Shown: positions 12,251-25,600 of the stretch, one piece after another
Layout: the number at the start of each line of letters is the position of its first letter
Numbering within the stretch: the first letter of the stretch is position 1
Assembly (NCBI GenBank): GCA_035236585.1
Contig: CP141130.1
Span: 28,903,501-28,967,500, forward strand
Source of the DNA: Warburgia ugandensis
Lineage: Eukaryota > Streptophyta > Magnoliopsida > Canellales > Canellaceae
Reading direction: 5' to 3'
Length of the DNA: 64,000 bases
Program-made: the position numbers and the translations under genes
The notes under the pieces: generated by a model
The model's input: only the letters and a program-made list of their open reading frames with translations
The model's database searches: none
Told to the model about the DNA's origin: nothing

Positions 12251-12640
12251 ATATTTGGGCGTTTGGATAGCTGAGAAGCTTTCTATCTTTTATGAATTGG
12301 ATTGAGTCCATTTGAATATTGTCACTACTAGGAAGCAAGGGCTTATATAATCTGGTTTATTGGATTATGCTTGATTATTCCTTGATAATTTAGGATCAGA
12401 TTACTGAGGCTTATATAACCGGTTTATTGTATTGCGCCGATTAAATCTTGCTCCAATGGCAGTTTATACTGGTGGTCTGGTTGCATACATTCAGATCACC
12501 TAGGGCTTATGTAATCCAATTTATCAGGTTATGTTGATTATACAACTGATTTATTGGATTGCATTATATTTTGCATTAATATCGTCTTATGCTGGTGGTC
12601 AGGTTGCATAGGATCTGGCCTCAGCTGAATCATAGCAGGT
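12251..12640. repeat. Degenerate short repeats, possible MITE remnant
   Basis: The phrase GGGCTTATATAATCTGGTTT and variants recur near 12338, 12408 and 12503, and TATACTGGTGGTCTGGTTGC recurs with changes near 12466 and 12588. The copies are diverged and irregularly spaced. No clear terminal inverted repeat or target duplication was found. Confidence 0.4.
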
Positions 12641-13212
12641 GTCTTGCTATCCAGTTCAATTATGGGGCTGTTAAGCATAGGGATAACCAGGCATTAGCAA
12701 TGATTTCCATGAATATCTACCCTATTGCTTGATCTTGGGTGCCTATGAAAGTTGAGAACAATTTCGAAGGATAGTTTGGAATAGACAATACATGATTATC
12801 CTTATTCTTGGTGATGGCAACAGGATGGATTGGGTAGATTTTTGGCGAACCTTGACCCTGACCCTAATGCTTTTATCATGCTCCTAACCAAATACTAACT
12901 AAATTCAAGTCATAAAATTTTGAACCTAACACAATTTGGGTCAAAAATTTTCTGCCCCTAACCCTAACTCATATGCATCAATTTAGGTCAAGTTCCTTAA
13001 GAGGCATGCCTACAACTACATCAAACATATTTACCAAAGAGAATGTCCACCAAGAACTGATTTCAATGACATAATAAGAACTATGTATAATTGTGATATA
13101 CAACACTCACATCTCATTCTAAAAAAATATGTAACTATATCAAAAGATTCTATAAAAATTTATCCACAATTTATATAAGGGATAGTCAATAGTATTGCTT
13201 ATGAATGGTAAA

Positions 13213-13227
13213 GGGGGGGGGGGGGGG
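13213..13227. repeat. Poly(G) tract of 15
   Basis: A run of 15 G followed by further G clusters (AAGGGAGAGGGGGG), at the place in unit 1 where the other units have only a short G run. Confidence 0.8.
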
Positions 13228-14340
13228 AAGGGAGAGGGGGGTGGTTAGCAAATTTTTGCTCGGACTGACCCTAACTATAAACACCCTATATTTGCCTCAT
13301 TTTAGAGCATTTTTCTTGAATAAATACTAAAAAAATGGCTCAACTCATACCCAAGTTCATGGCATCACTACAGTGGTCTCAATACCCATACTGGCCCAGT
13401 CATGTCATCTATCTTATCCTTCCATTAGAAGGTGACCCTAACCCTAATGCTTTTGTCATGCTCCTAACCAGATGCTAATTGCATTCAAGTCATAAAATTT
13501 TCACCTAACACAATTTGGGTAAAAAAATTTCTCCCACTAACCCTAACTCATATGCATCAATTTAGGTCAAGTCCCTTAAGAGGTTTCCCTACAAGTACAT
13601 CAAACATATATACCAAAGAGAATGTCCACCAAGAACTGATTTCATTGACATAATAAGAACTATGTATAGTTGTGATATATAGTACTCACATCTCATTTTA
13701 AACATTATGTTACTATATCAAAAGATTCTATAAATATACATCCACAATTTATATAAGGGACAATCAACAGTATTGCTTAGGAAAGGTAATGAGTGGCTTG
13801 TAAAATTTTTTGCTCGGTCTAACCCTAATTGTAAATACCCTATATTTTCCATATTTTAGAGTGTTTTTCTTAAATAAATACAAAGAAATGGCTCAACTCA
13901 TCCCGAGGTCCATCCTTCTAAAGCTAAAGAATTAATGGCCTGAAGTCTCGCTGCATGTACAGGCTCAAGTTGCAGTGTTCTTGGGAACAAGGTACAGCTT
14001 CAATGGCCTCAATACCCACATTGTCCTAGTCATGTCCTCAATCTTATCCTTCCACTAGAAGGTTACCCTGACCCTAATGCTTTTATCATGCACCTAACTA
14101 GATACTAACTAAATTCAAGTAATAAAACTCTGATCCCAACACAATTTAGGTAAAAAAATTTCTACCTCTAACCCTAACAATATGCATCAATTTAGGTCAA
14201 GGCCCTTAGGAGGCTTGCCTACAACTACATCAAGCATATATACCAACGAGAACGTCCACCAAGAACTGATTTCATTGACATAATAAGAACTATGTATAAT
14301 TGTAACATACAACACTCACATCTCATTCTACACATTTATG

Positions 14341-14345
14341 TTACA
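14341..14345. repeat. TSD TTACA, left copy
   Basis: Identical to 17080-17084 and abuts the TG terminus of the solo LTR. Confidence 0.87.
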
Positions 14346-17079
14346 TGTTGTGATTTTAAGTTAAACTCGCAAGCGCATGAACTGGTTGTAGTAATTCAAG
14401 CGAGGAGGTCAATCCCATAAGGAATTGAATGGTTGTGATATTAGTGGTCTTTACTTTAAATTATCTAACCTAGCCAAATTCAATAGATCTTTTCCTAAAC
14501 TAAAAATATATAAAGATGAAAATTATTTTGAAACTTAAAACATGCTAAATTCAATACTTTCCTAAAATAGATACTTTATAACAATAAAACTTTCATAAAT
14601 GAAATTTTTCTAATTTTATGACTTTCCTAAATTAAGAACTTTACTAGCTTATAACTTTCTAAAACTGCAATTTAACAACTTTTCTGAATCAGAATTTTTA
14701 AGCATGAAATTTAGCAATTAACTTAAGGAAACATATAATAATCAACTACTTTCCTAATCACTAATCAACAACATGATAACAACCTAATCAAGATCAACAA
14801 ACAAATATGTACTAACTACTTTTCCCAACATGAATGAATGCACTAACTTGGAATTCAATTAATCACCAAATTACACAAAACCATGCATTCCAACTGTGGG
14901 TTGCACGCATGGTTTCAACATGATTTTGGCAAGGATCCTCTATGTTTGTTGATATGAGTAATTAAGCTATTGATCTACAATTGGGCAACACATTAACAAG
15001 AATACTCAACTTTAGCCCCAAAGGGCTTCAAAACTATGCTTTCCACCATTGCATGGGACACATGGTTTTAATTCCTTGTTGGTTTGGATTAGTTCGAATG
15101 GCTGGAACAATAATTTTAAAACTGGAACAATAGTTTTAAGTTAATTACTAAACCATAAGATAACCATGTAAATCAATCATCATCCATCAACCAAAGAGAT
15201 TCCATTAAATATCAAATTGTATTGCCTTAAAAATAGTTACATGGATGGTGTGTTACACTTTTGGAGAGCACACACCACTCTCTCATGCAAAGTAAACCCA
15301 AAATCAGATCATAGTAATGATTCCTTCTCCAACAAGCTTGAGATTCAAGGGAAAATCTAATGGAATATAATGGAAGCACTTTAAGAAGAGAAAAAAACAA
15401 GCTAGAGATCAAGAAAACTAAAAGAGATCTAAATGACAATGAAAACCAAGGACAAAGATTAGATTAAAGGTGACTTCCCTTGGCTATTACTTCAAGGAAA
15501 AGACCAACCTTGGATCTTAATCAATAGGCAAAGAAGAAAACAATGGAAAAGCATTAACTAGAACAATGGAAAGTAAGATAAAAAAGGAGAAGAACCAAAG
15601 ATGAATAACCAACCTCTCGAGGAAGATTAAGCACTCAAGGCATAGGCGTGGAACACTTGAGGAAGTAGCAACCCCACCTTGGAAACTAAAACAACACCCA
15701 AAAGAGAAGAAAGTTCAAAGCAAAAGTGAAAGAAGAATGGGAAGGAAAAGGATGCCCTCCTCTGAGGAGTCGTCTTTTTCCTCCCAAGGGAGAGTTCCCT
15801 AAACTTTGGTTATATATATATATATATATTCTCCTATATTTTCTAGGGTGACCTAAGTTAGAGGTATGGTGGGGATGAAAACAAGGGAAATTGGATGGCT
15901 AAGATGAGTGGTCGTCTTCTTTTTTTTATGTATTTTATATTTTTTCTCCTATATTTTCTAGGGTGACCTAAGTTAGAGGTATGGTGGGGATGAAAACAAG
16001 GGAAATTGGATGGCTAAGATGAGTGGGTAGCTAGGGTTTTTAAAGATAGAAGTGCAGGTTAGGTGGCTTCCTTTGGAATAAATGTAGGTGGGGAGACACC
16101 ATTTTTTATGAGGAGGTGTCTTCCCCCTTCAAAAATCATTGAGGGCCTTGAAAATAGCAAGTTGGGTGCATGGGATGAGGTAAGAAAGAGAGGGATAGGA
16201 AAAGTTAGGAAAGGAAGGTGAGGTAGGAAAAAGTGATTGACTAGGTAGTTTCTTAGGAAGTGAGGCTTGGTTGGATGGTTTATATGGGAGTTTAGGAAGG
16301 TGAAGAGTCTTAGAAAGGTGAGACTCTTGAATGGAAAGAGAAATTCATAGGGCATCTTATTGGTGAGGTGAAAAGTGAGGAAAAAGTTAGAAAAACATAA
16401 AAAATGGAGGGATCTCTTCCTATTTGTCCACATGCTACCTTATCCTAGTGAATTTTTCTCAATTATCTTCAAAATATCTCCATAAAATCTCAAGGATAAT
16501 TCTCTAGTTTCTCCACCAATCATGGCCTTTCGTGTAGCATAGCTTATGTGGCTTGATTGCTCAAATCCTTAGCTTTGGTGGTTGGCTTGGCTTCTCAACT
16601 TGTCCTCTTGTTCATGTCTTGAATGAGGAAAGTGGCTTAAGTGAAACCCATGAAAAGGTGGTGGATTTTGCATGCCTTGTGCATGGGCCCACTTTGGCTA
16701 CCTTTGATTCTTCTAATTGCATTTATTGCTTGTTTTAAAGATGATCTTCATCCTTTATCTAATGCTGAATTGATGACTATTAGGCTTGGACTAGATCTTT
16801 TGATCTTGTTCTTCTATTTTCATCCCTATCGATCTCGATCTTCAGATCACCATCTCACTTCCTACAAAAAGTCAAAAACTTTAATTAAATCTTATAAAAA
16901 TATGATTAGTTACATACTTATCTCGAATTAGCTGACCTACAATATATCTAATTTTTAAATCATTAGGTTAAAAAATGCATGTGTTACAAATTTGGTCAAA
17001 ATTCTTATTTTACCCCTTTAAAGTTATAACATTTGGGTAACTAATTGGGTGTTTTCTATGCAAAATGAGGTACTCATCA
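14346..17079 (+). mobile_element. Solo LTR (2.7 kb) inside the tandem array, with TSD
   Basis: Starts TGTTGTGATTTTAAG and ends TACTCATCA, flanked by TTACA at 14341-14345 and 17080-17084. The tandem array gives an independent empty-site comparison: units 1 and 2 read straight through this point, so both borders are confirmed. The opening ACTCGCAAGCGCATGAACTG and GAGGTCAATCCCATAAGGAA resemble a motif common at the starts of long plant gypsy LTRs; the exact lineage is uncertain. There is no internal coding region or second LTR, hence solo. It includes a perfect 83-bp internal duplication. Orientation is from the TG...CA sense and is tentative. Confidence 0.88.
15829..16026. repeat. Perfect 83-bp direct repeat, 115-bp period
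   Basis: 15829-15911 and 15944-16026 are identical over 83 bases by eye (TTCTCCTATATTTTCTAGGG ... AAGATGAGTGG), separated by 32 bases of T-rich DNA. A (TA)n run sits just before copy 1 (15811-15829). The identity points to a recent duplication or gene conversion within the LTR. Confidence 0.92.
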
Positions 17080-17084
17080 TTACA
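17080..17084. repeat. TSD TTACA, right copy
   Basis: Follows the CA terminus; the sequence then continues the interrupted tandem unit. Confidence 0.87.
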
Positions 17085-17455
17085 ATATCAAAAGATTCTA
17101 TAAATGTTCATCCATAATTTATAGAAGGGACATTTAACAGTATTGTTTAGGAATGGTAATGGGGGGTTGTAGCAAAATTTTGCTAGGCTTTGACCCTAAT
17201 TATAAACACCATATCCTTGTTGAATTTTAGAGTAATTTTATTGAAAAAATACCAAAAAAATGGCTTAGCTCATCCTTCGAAAGATAAAGGGCTAATGGCT
17301 TGGAGTTGCATTACAAGTGTAGGCTCAATTTGCTCTATGTTGTAGTGTTCTTGTCCAAAAATGGGACAAGGTATTGCTTCAAAATAAAAGTGGGGCCTTG
17401 ATACCCAGACTAGCCTAGCATGTCCTCAATTTTATCCTTCCACTAGGAGGTGACA

Positions 17456-18650
17456 TGTGTCCCTCAAGGTACACCTCTAAAGGAAGCCAAGGGTTGTCCT
17501 ACATAGGGGTGTTAGTACCCCTACATTAACTGTAAAAGGGCGAACCCCTTTTGATCTCTGCATGATAACATCAAGCATTAAATGTTAGGATTATATAAAT
17601 CCCAAAGCAATGATTAAAAATGATGATGTTAGTTAGCTTACGTTGGCAAGGAAGTCAAATTATAATAACCATTGATAACTCAGTGCTAGATAACTTCCAA
17701 GCAAGATACCATGACATGTCAAAGACACATCAAGAAAAGATGAGATTGTTAATTAGTTGTCATGTCAACCACAATGACCTAATATGACAAAAAATCTTTT
17801 GCTAAATTTAATTGGAAAAATGCAACCCATTTAGGGTGTGAAACCTTTACTAAATTCATAAAAAGGTTAAAACAAAGTACATATAAAATGAGGATAATCC
17901 CATCTGAAGAAGAGCATATTGGTTTTATCCTTCAAAGCATGAACCCTGATTATAGGTCCATCCTTTTTCACCATCCCTTCCAGGCAATCAATGAGTTTAA
18001 CAAGTATGACAAAAGTGCTAACAACAACAACATCTAAGGGTTCTATACTCTATAATTTAAGAAGATTGAACCTAAATCTTTGAAACCCCCCTTGTGTCCA
18101 TATAGGCTTATCATGTTCAACATGTTTTCGATTAGCCCAATGGCATATTGACCCTTATCACTGCAAAACTCAATTTCTCTCTTTTACCAGAGTAGTTACC
18201 TACCTACACCCAACTCAACCCTCAAATGTCCTGTCTCTGACAAATTTCTGTTTAAAATCAACTTCTTAACCAAAGCCTCTAGTACAACAAACCCAATGTA
18301 CAACCAAACTAGCAAAAATCTGACCATCAACCCCTGACACTCACTAATCCTTCACTCATCTTGGGATGACCTTGTCACTCACCTATAAAGAGTTAAAATA
18401 GGTTGGTAAGATTGCCCCTATTACCTCTAGAATCCATGTTTTAGAAGGAACTACCATTGTCCCCAACAACTGCATATATCATGGCACCTTGAGCCACACA
18501 ACTAACATTTGCTAGAATCTAAGAAGTAAGATTCAAGACTTAATCGAGAAAGGTTAAGTCGGCATTCCCAATCAACCCAATATACATTCAAACCTTTTGA
18601 AAAACTATAATGAGGTTTCTCCTTCTCCAAAAAACCAACGAGCCCAAGCT
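17456..18650. other. Unassigned DNA before the Tat-like fossil
   Basis: No reading frame or terminal repeat recognised. It may include the 5' LTR and leader of the fossil to the right, but no primer site was identified. Confidence 0.35.
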
Positions 18651-19140
18651 ATCATTGTCATTGAATTTAAGACAAACCCTACCATGTTATTGACATGACT
18701 GACTATGATGAAGAAAGTAGTTCAGTGGGCTTAGTGGCAGAAGTACTTGTTATACCCAGAAGATCAAACGAAGTATAAGGCAATCATATGAGAAAGTATT
18801 CACCATAATCGTAAGATCACCATGCACTCAAGTATTGTGATAATCACAAGTACTATGGACATAAGATGATCCAGAGTTGGCTCTTCAAATTACATATCCA
18901 AGAGAATGTCCAATAAGGAGTATTTGCTCAGGAGATCATAAGAGTAGAACACTTTGGTCTAAAGGAGATTAGCAAATGATCTCTAGGGATTTGTATTTAC
19001 CATAAGATGTTTGGGCATGACATTGATTAGTGTTGGGATTTCTATCTACAGATTATCAGCTTATTGAAAACAATGTATCTATTGATGAGATTTAATAGAT
19101 ATATTTTTAACATCTTGGAGACTACCATGCACATCCAACT

Positions 19141-19400
19141 TTGTTTCATGTTGGTTCTTGCACATTGCTGTTATCATAGACAATAAGGCGACGAAACATA
19201 AGTGTTATAACGTGATGATGCATATATGAAAACTCATTATCGATTGATTAGATGAGGAAAATGTTGTCACTTGTTTCATGATGGTCTTCTTGCACATTGT
19301 TGTTATCATAGACAAGAAGTCCATGAAACATAAAAGTGTTATAACGTGATGATGCATATATGAAAACTCATTATCGATTGATTATATGAGGAAAGTATTG
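19141..19400. repeat. 130-bp tandem repeat, two copies
   Basis: 19141-19270 and 19271-19400 share TTGTTTCATG, GTTATCATAGACAA, GTTATAACGTGATGATGCAT and ATGAAAACTCATTATCGATT with few differences. Lies inside the Tat-like fossil. Confidence 0.9.
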
Positions 19401-19669
19401 TCACTAGTTTATCAACTGACAAACCTTGGACCTATGTTGAGAAGCCACCTTGAGAAATTTTTATTAAGCCCACTCCCTAGTTGTTGAAATAAGTGTACAT
19501 AAGAACTTTCAACATAGGCTTATACTATCCTTATGAGGTCTGAAGAAGTTGAACATTAAGATGAAACTAATCCAAGCAAGTTGAACGCATATTATAAGAT
19601 GAATGGCCATGATGTTGAGCATTGTTGGAACCTAAAGGCCCACATATGATAGTTACTATGAGAAGGTGT

Positions 19670-22600
19670 TCCTAAGGAAGAAATTGTTGCATGTTTTCTT
19701 TTATACAAGCCTCTTCCATGTACTTGTAAGCAATCCATGAATTACACCAAGCCACTTGATGATCTTGTTCAAACTTGTGTCAAAGCCTTAGCCCCAAATA
19801 CTCAGCCCTTTGCATCACCTAATCTTATCACCACCTATTCTACTCCAGAACATGAATCCACAACTTTCTCCATTTACCATGATGTCTGGGCAAAAGCCAA
19901 AATAGTACCTCGCTTGAAAACATACATCAATAATCTTTTCTAGGACTGCATTGATGTCCTAGACCTTGTTGCTCAATTCCATCTTACAAAAACCATCTTA
20001 TATACCACAGTGAAGTTGTCTCATTATCTTGTACCCCCTGTTGCTATTGCCAAGGCTTGCATTCATATCCTTGTCTCCTACTAAAATCTAAGTAACTTCC
20101 AACTTGTCATAGAAAGGCAGAATAATCTTGATGATGGTATCCCTTACTACCTTTAATACGACATGACTGGGCATGTTACCTCTTGTTGCCAAGTCATGAA
20201 ATATCACATTAGTGATGTCCATAAAGAAGGTGTTACCTTTAACAATATTCATTGTCGGCTTTCCTTTCTATCAAACCTTAGTACCAAATTTTGGACCACT
20301 CCCCCTCTTCAACAAACCTCTAGTATGGCTTGTCAAAAAACATGTCAAAATCCTATCCCTCAAGACCAAGCCTAACTAAGTTCAAGCCATCAAAATGGTC
20401 AAGGTGTCTCTCCAATTTAGCAAATGTAAAGCGCCCATCATTCACCTTGCACAACTCTCTCCAAATTTCATTCTCATAACCTCAAATGCACTACATCCAC
20501 TTATTCCATTCCATCTGTTTCAGAGCCCTTGACTAAATTATGGCCCGAAGGTCAAACCTTCATCTTGAAACAAGCTCTCACAATAATCCCATAATAAAGA
20601 CCTTTCAATTCGAAACATCCTTCACCACCAACTACTATTAACACCAGTTCCCAATTCATCCTCACTCCTACGGAATCTTCCCACTGAGTCCCCCATGTCA
20701 CTCGAGGGGGCCATAGTTTTAAACCATCCAACTTGATCAAGATCACAACCCCACTTGTCAAGGAAAGAATGTTTGACTAGTTGAGAAAAAAATTATTGAT
20801 GATGAGGTAATCAGGTAGCTCAAGAGGACCCAAGCCTAGGCATTGGTATGGGGATTACTCTGGACCTCAAAAAGGCAAAAGCATATAGTCGTTGACCAAT
20901 TGAATCAAACTCAAATTCCTACTCACACTGCATTAGAGTAGTTACCTACCATTGTAGGAACGATGCATATGTTAAAAGTCCTTGGCTTAATGATGCATAC
21001 TTGCCCTCAAAAGGTATCAATTATAATAAGCTATTATTTGTTATTAAAATCTAAGTAACTTCCAACTTGTCATAGAAAGGCAGAATAATCTGATGATGGT
21101 ATCCCTTACTACCTTTAATACGACATGACTAGGCATGTTACCTCTTGTTGCCAAGTCATGAAATATCACATTAGTGATCTCCATAAAGAAGGTTTTACCT
21201 TTAACAATATTCATTGCTTGCTTTCCTTTCTATCAAACCTTAGTACCAAATTTTGGACCACTCCCCCTCTTCAACAAACCTCTAGCATGGCTTGTCAGAA
21301 AACATGTCAAAATCCTATCCCTCAAGACCAAGCCTAACTAAGTTCAAGCCATCAAAATGGTCAAGGTGTCTCTCCAATTTAGCAAATGTAAAGCGCCCAC
21401 ATTCACCTTGCACAACTCTCTCCAAATTTCATTCTCATAACCTCAAATGGACTACATCCACTTATTCCATTCCATCTGTTTCAGAGCCCTCGACTAAATT
21501 ATGGCCCGAAGGTCAAACCTTCATCTTGAAACAAGCTCTCACAATAATCCCATAATAGAGACCTTTCAATTCGAAACATCCTTCACCACCAACTACCATT
21601 AACACCAGTTCCGAATTCATCCTCACTCCTATGAAATCTTCCTAATGAGTCCCCCATGTCACTCTAGGGGGCCACAGTTTTAAACCATCCAACTTGATCA
21701 AGATCACAACCCCACTTGTCAAGGAAAGAATGTCTGTCCAGTTTAGAAAAAAAATAAATGATGATGAGGTAATCAGGTAGCTCAAGAGGACCCAAGACTA
21801 GATATTGGTATGGGGATTACTCTGGACCTCAAAAAGGCAAAAGCATGTAGTCGTTGACCAACTGAATCAAACTCAAATTCCTACTCACACTTCATTAGAG
21901 TAGTTAGCTACCATTGTAAGAATGATGCATATGTTAAAAGTCCTTGGCTTCAATGATGCATACTTGCCCTCAAAAGGTATCAATTATAATAAGCTATTAT
22001 TTGTTATTACTAAATGCTGTGGAATGATAGTAGTAGGAGTATTATTGGATAATGGCTCAACACTTAATCTATGTCCTCTTTAAATAGCTTGAGTACATGG
22101 AATCAACTTGGATCAGTTTAAACCAACTTCCCATCAAATTTTGGCATATGATAGTACTAAGAGGTAGATATATGGGGTCATAGACATGAAAGTTTTTGGA
22201 TCAGCTGTACATATGATCAGCTTTTAGGTTATTGATACTATAGTCTCTTTTAATCTCATGTTAGGAAGACCTTGGATCCATGCAATCAAGATAGTGGCTT
22301 CTTCACTTCATCAAAAGCTCAAATTTTTTCACAACACTAGCAATTGTCACTATTTTTGGGAATGATGATGGTCTCATTGGTTACTTACAAGTTGAAAACA
22401 TTTAAGCCTAGGGTCAATCTAAGCCAAGACAAAGTGTAGCTTAATATATTCACATTTTTCAAGATCTACAATGTTCACATGAGTCCATATCATAATGAAG
22501 CTATTCCACTCTTGTATGCATATGGCCTTAAGCAACTATTATAGGTAAGAGGGTTTGAACCTATAAACCATTATAGTAAACAAGTTAAAATTAGGGTCCA

Positions 22601-25600
22601 CATGGTTTGACCATGGATCACAAACTATGATGTTAAGCTTTGAGACTTTCTTTAACCATGTCACTTATGATATGGACGGCAAGCCAAGTGAAGGTTGTGA
22701 GGATATAATCACAGAAGACTTTAGAGATAACAAGATATGAAAGTTCTTCAATGGAGACAAGATCGCAGTTGTGTCAGTCATCAAATCAATTGTACTTCCA
22801 CCTCCCAATGCACATTCCATAGGCCCTCTTAATACTTGGGCCATGTAATGTTTACCTACTGCTAATCTTGCTTTTCTTGCTCTTAATAATCTTGATGTAC
22901 TCCCAAATTTTGAATCAATGAATCTTGATTTTGAGTATCCTTGTGTGTCATCTTTTAAACATCTTTGTTCTATTGATTATTCAAAAGATAATGATGGTGA
23001 TCCTCTAGGTGAGCTCTTAAAAATAACTGAATCATAAAAAAATAAATTGAACTAAACTTGGTGATGTTGAACTTGAAAATATTAATGCAAGGTTCTAAGA
23101 CAATAAACATAAGCTTTCAATTAGCACTAAACCCACAATGAAATGTCCAAACTTTTGTCTCTACTCAGAGCATACAAAGAGGTTTTTGACAGGTCCTACA
23201 AGGATATGGCTAGAATCAATATGTATATTGTGCAATATGAGATTCCTCCCTTCTTCAATGCCAAACTTGTCTAACAAAAAGATGTAGAATGAAGAAAGAA
23301 TGGAAGCACATATCAAGGAAGAAGTTCAGAAATAGTTGAAAGTAGGGTTCATAAAAGTTGTTAACTATTGAGAATTACTAACCAACACTATTCCTATCCT
23401 AAAGAAAGATAGACGAGTCAAAAATTGTGTTGAGTTTTGAGATTTAAACAAGGCTATTAAAATGCATTCTTAGGGAAGGAATTCGTGCCTATTTTTTCTT
23501 CTATAAGCCTCTCCTGTATACTTGTAAGCGCTTAAGAATTACAATGACCCAAACCTAAAGGCTTCATTCAACCTCGCATCAAAGCCTTAGCACCAAATGA
23601 TCAACCCTCTAAATCCCCAAATCCTAACATCACCTCCTTTGTTTTGAAACCTCCGTTTATAGCATTTTACATTTACCATGACACCTTCAAGGAAGACAAC
23701 CTCTTCATGAAAATACACACAAGTGACCTTCTCTAAGACTACATTGATGTTCAAGATCATGTTGCCTCATTCCATCTTGCAAGACCCATTCCATATATCA
23801 TAGTAAAGCCATCTCATTACATTGGGCTCTTTATTGCTGTTGTCAAGGCTTGCATTCATATTGTTACATCCTCACCAAAAGCTCTAAACAACTTTCAACT
23901 TGTCACAGAAAGGCATAATGATCCTCGTGATGGTACCTCTTACTGTCTCTACCACAACATGATCGAACATGTTACCTCTAGTTGTCAAATGATGAAATAT
24001 CACATAAATGATCACCTTGAAGAAGGTGTCACTCTTGACATTAGCATTTCTTCCTTCCCCTTTTATCAAACATTGCCACTAGATTTTGGACCACTCTTCT
24101 TCTTTGACAAACTTTTAGCATGGCTCGTCAAGTAGAGTGCCAAAATCCTATCCCTCAAGACCAAGCATAATTGATTTTAAGACATCAATAGGGTTGAGAT
24201 CTCTTCCCATTTTGGAAAAGGCAAAGCACCCATAATTTAACCTACACCAGTCCTTCCAAATTCCGCTCTCATAACCCCAAGGGCATGCACCATCATCTAC
24301 TTGGTCTATCCAATCAGTTTTAGAACCCTCAATCAAATAAGGGCCACAAGGTTAAATCTTCATCTTGAAACAATCTTTCCCCACAGATTTAGGTTCAAAA
24401 TAGAGGTCTTTTTCTTTCAAACCACCTTCACCACCAATCACTGTCAACAACACTTCCCAATTCACCCTCACCCTACCTAATTTTTCCAAGAAGTTTCCCA
24501 TGTCATTGGATGTTGCCATAATTTCAAACCATCCAACCTTGCTTAAGATCACCTAACCTCACTTATCAAGGAAAGAATGCATGTTCAATCCACATAAAAT
24601 GATGATGAGGTAATCAAGTAGCCCAAAAGGACCCAAGCCTAGATAATAGTATGAGGATTACTCATGGCTTCACAAAGGCTCTGGTAGGAAGTCCTTGAAC
24701 AATCTAACCAGGCCTAACTACCTATCTATATGTTACCAAAGAAGTTAGTTGCAATTGTGGGGCAAGGCACATGTCAAAAGGCCTTACTTTCAATGATGTA
24801 GACTTGCTAGCAAAAGGAATCAATCACAAGAAGCTATTATTCAGTATTGTTGAATGTCATGGGATGGTAATGCCACGAGTACTATTGGATAATGCCTCAA
24901 CACTTAATTTGTGTCCTCTTCAGATAGCTCTAGGAGTCGGAATCAGCCTAGACTAGCTTAATCCAACATCTCAAGGGATTTTGGCCTATGATAGCACCAA
25001 GAGACATATATATGAGGTCATAGACATGGAAGTCTTGATTGGACCAACTGCACATATGGTTACCTTCCAAGCTGTTGATGTTGTAGCTCTTTCAACCTCC
25101 TATTAGAAAGAAATTGGATCTATGCTGCCAAAGCAATGCCTTCCTTCCTTCATCAGAAGCTCAAATTTGTTGCTCACAATACTAGAAATATCAGTATTTT
25201 TGGACGTAATAATAGTATCATTGGTACCATATAGACAAGAACCAAGCTCGATATCGATTTAAGCTAGGATGATGTGAAACTCATTGACTTCACCTTTTTT
25301 AATTTGTAATGTTCATGTGAATCCATCTCATGATGAATCTATTCAACTCCCTTATGTAAATAACTGATCAATATTAAAGATCATAAGAAAGATGGCATAC
25401 TTCACATGTACTACTTTAGGCAAAAGGGTTAGATACAAACCTTTGTAGTAGAAGAGTTGAAAACAGAGCTTGCATGGTTTGGGATATCATGATTTGAAGG
25501 AAGAAATAAAGTATCAATCTAAGGTTTGACATAAAAAAGACTCTTAATGGTTGATTCTAGAAAGAATGAGAAATAAAACCATTATATAGCTTTTGGGAAC

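Larger units (their letters stand above)
12851..17455. repeat. Tandem array, three copies of a ~0.6-kb unit, third copy split by a solo LTR
   Basis: Each unit opens with ACCCT(G/A)ACCCTAATGC (12855, 13435, 14065) and then shares CATGCTCCTAAC, CTAACCCTAACTCATATGCA, ACCAAAGAGAATGTCCACCA, ATCAAAAGATTCTATAAA, TTTGCTCGG and TCTTATCCTTCCA. Spacing is 580 and 630 bp. Copy 3 runs to 14345, is interrupted by the LTR at 14346-17079, and resumes at 17085 through 17455 with the missing remainder. No protein match is visible. Source unknown. The CCCTAACCCTAA-like stretches resemble the plant telomere repeat (CCCTAAA) but are only two or three units long. Confidence 0.85.

Noticed and set aside
12855-12870. 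True interstitial telomere
   Set aside because: Only two or three imperfect units at each site; far too short for a telomere relic.
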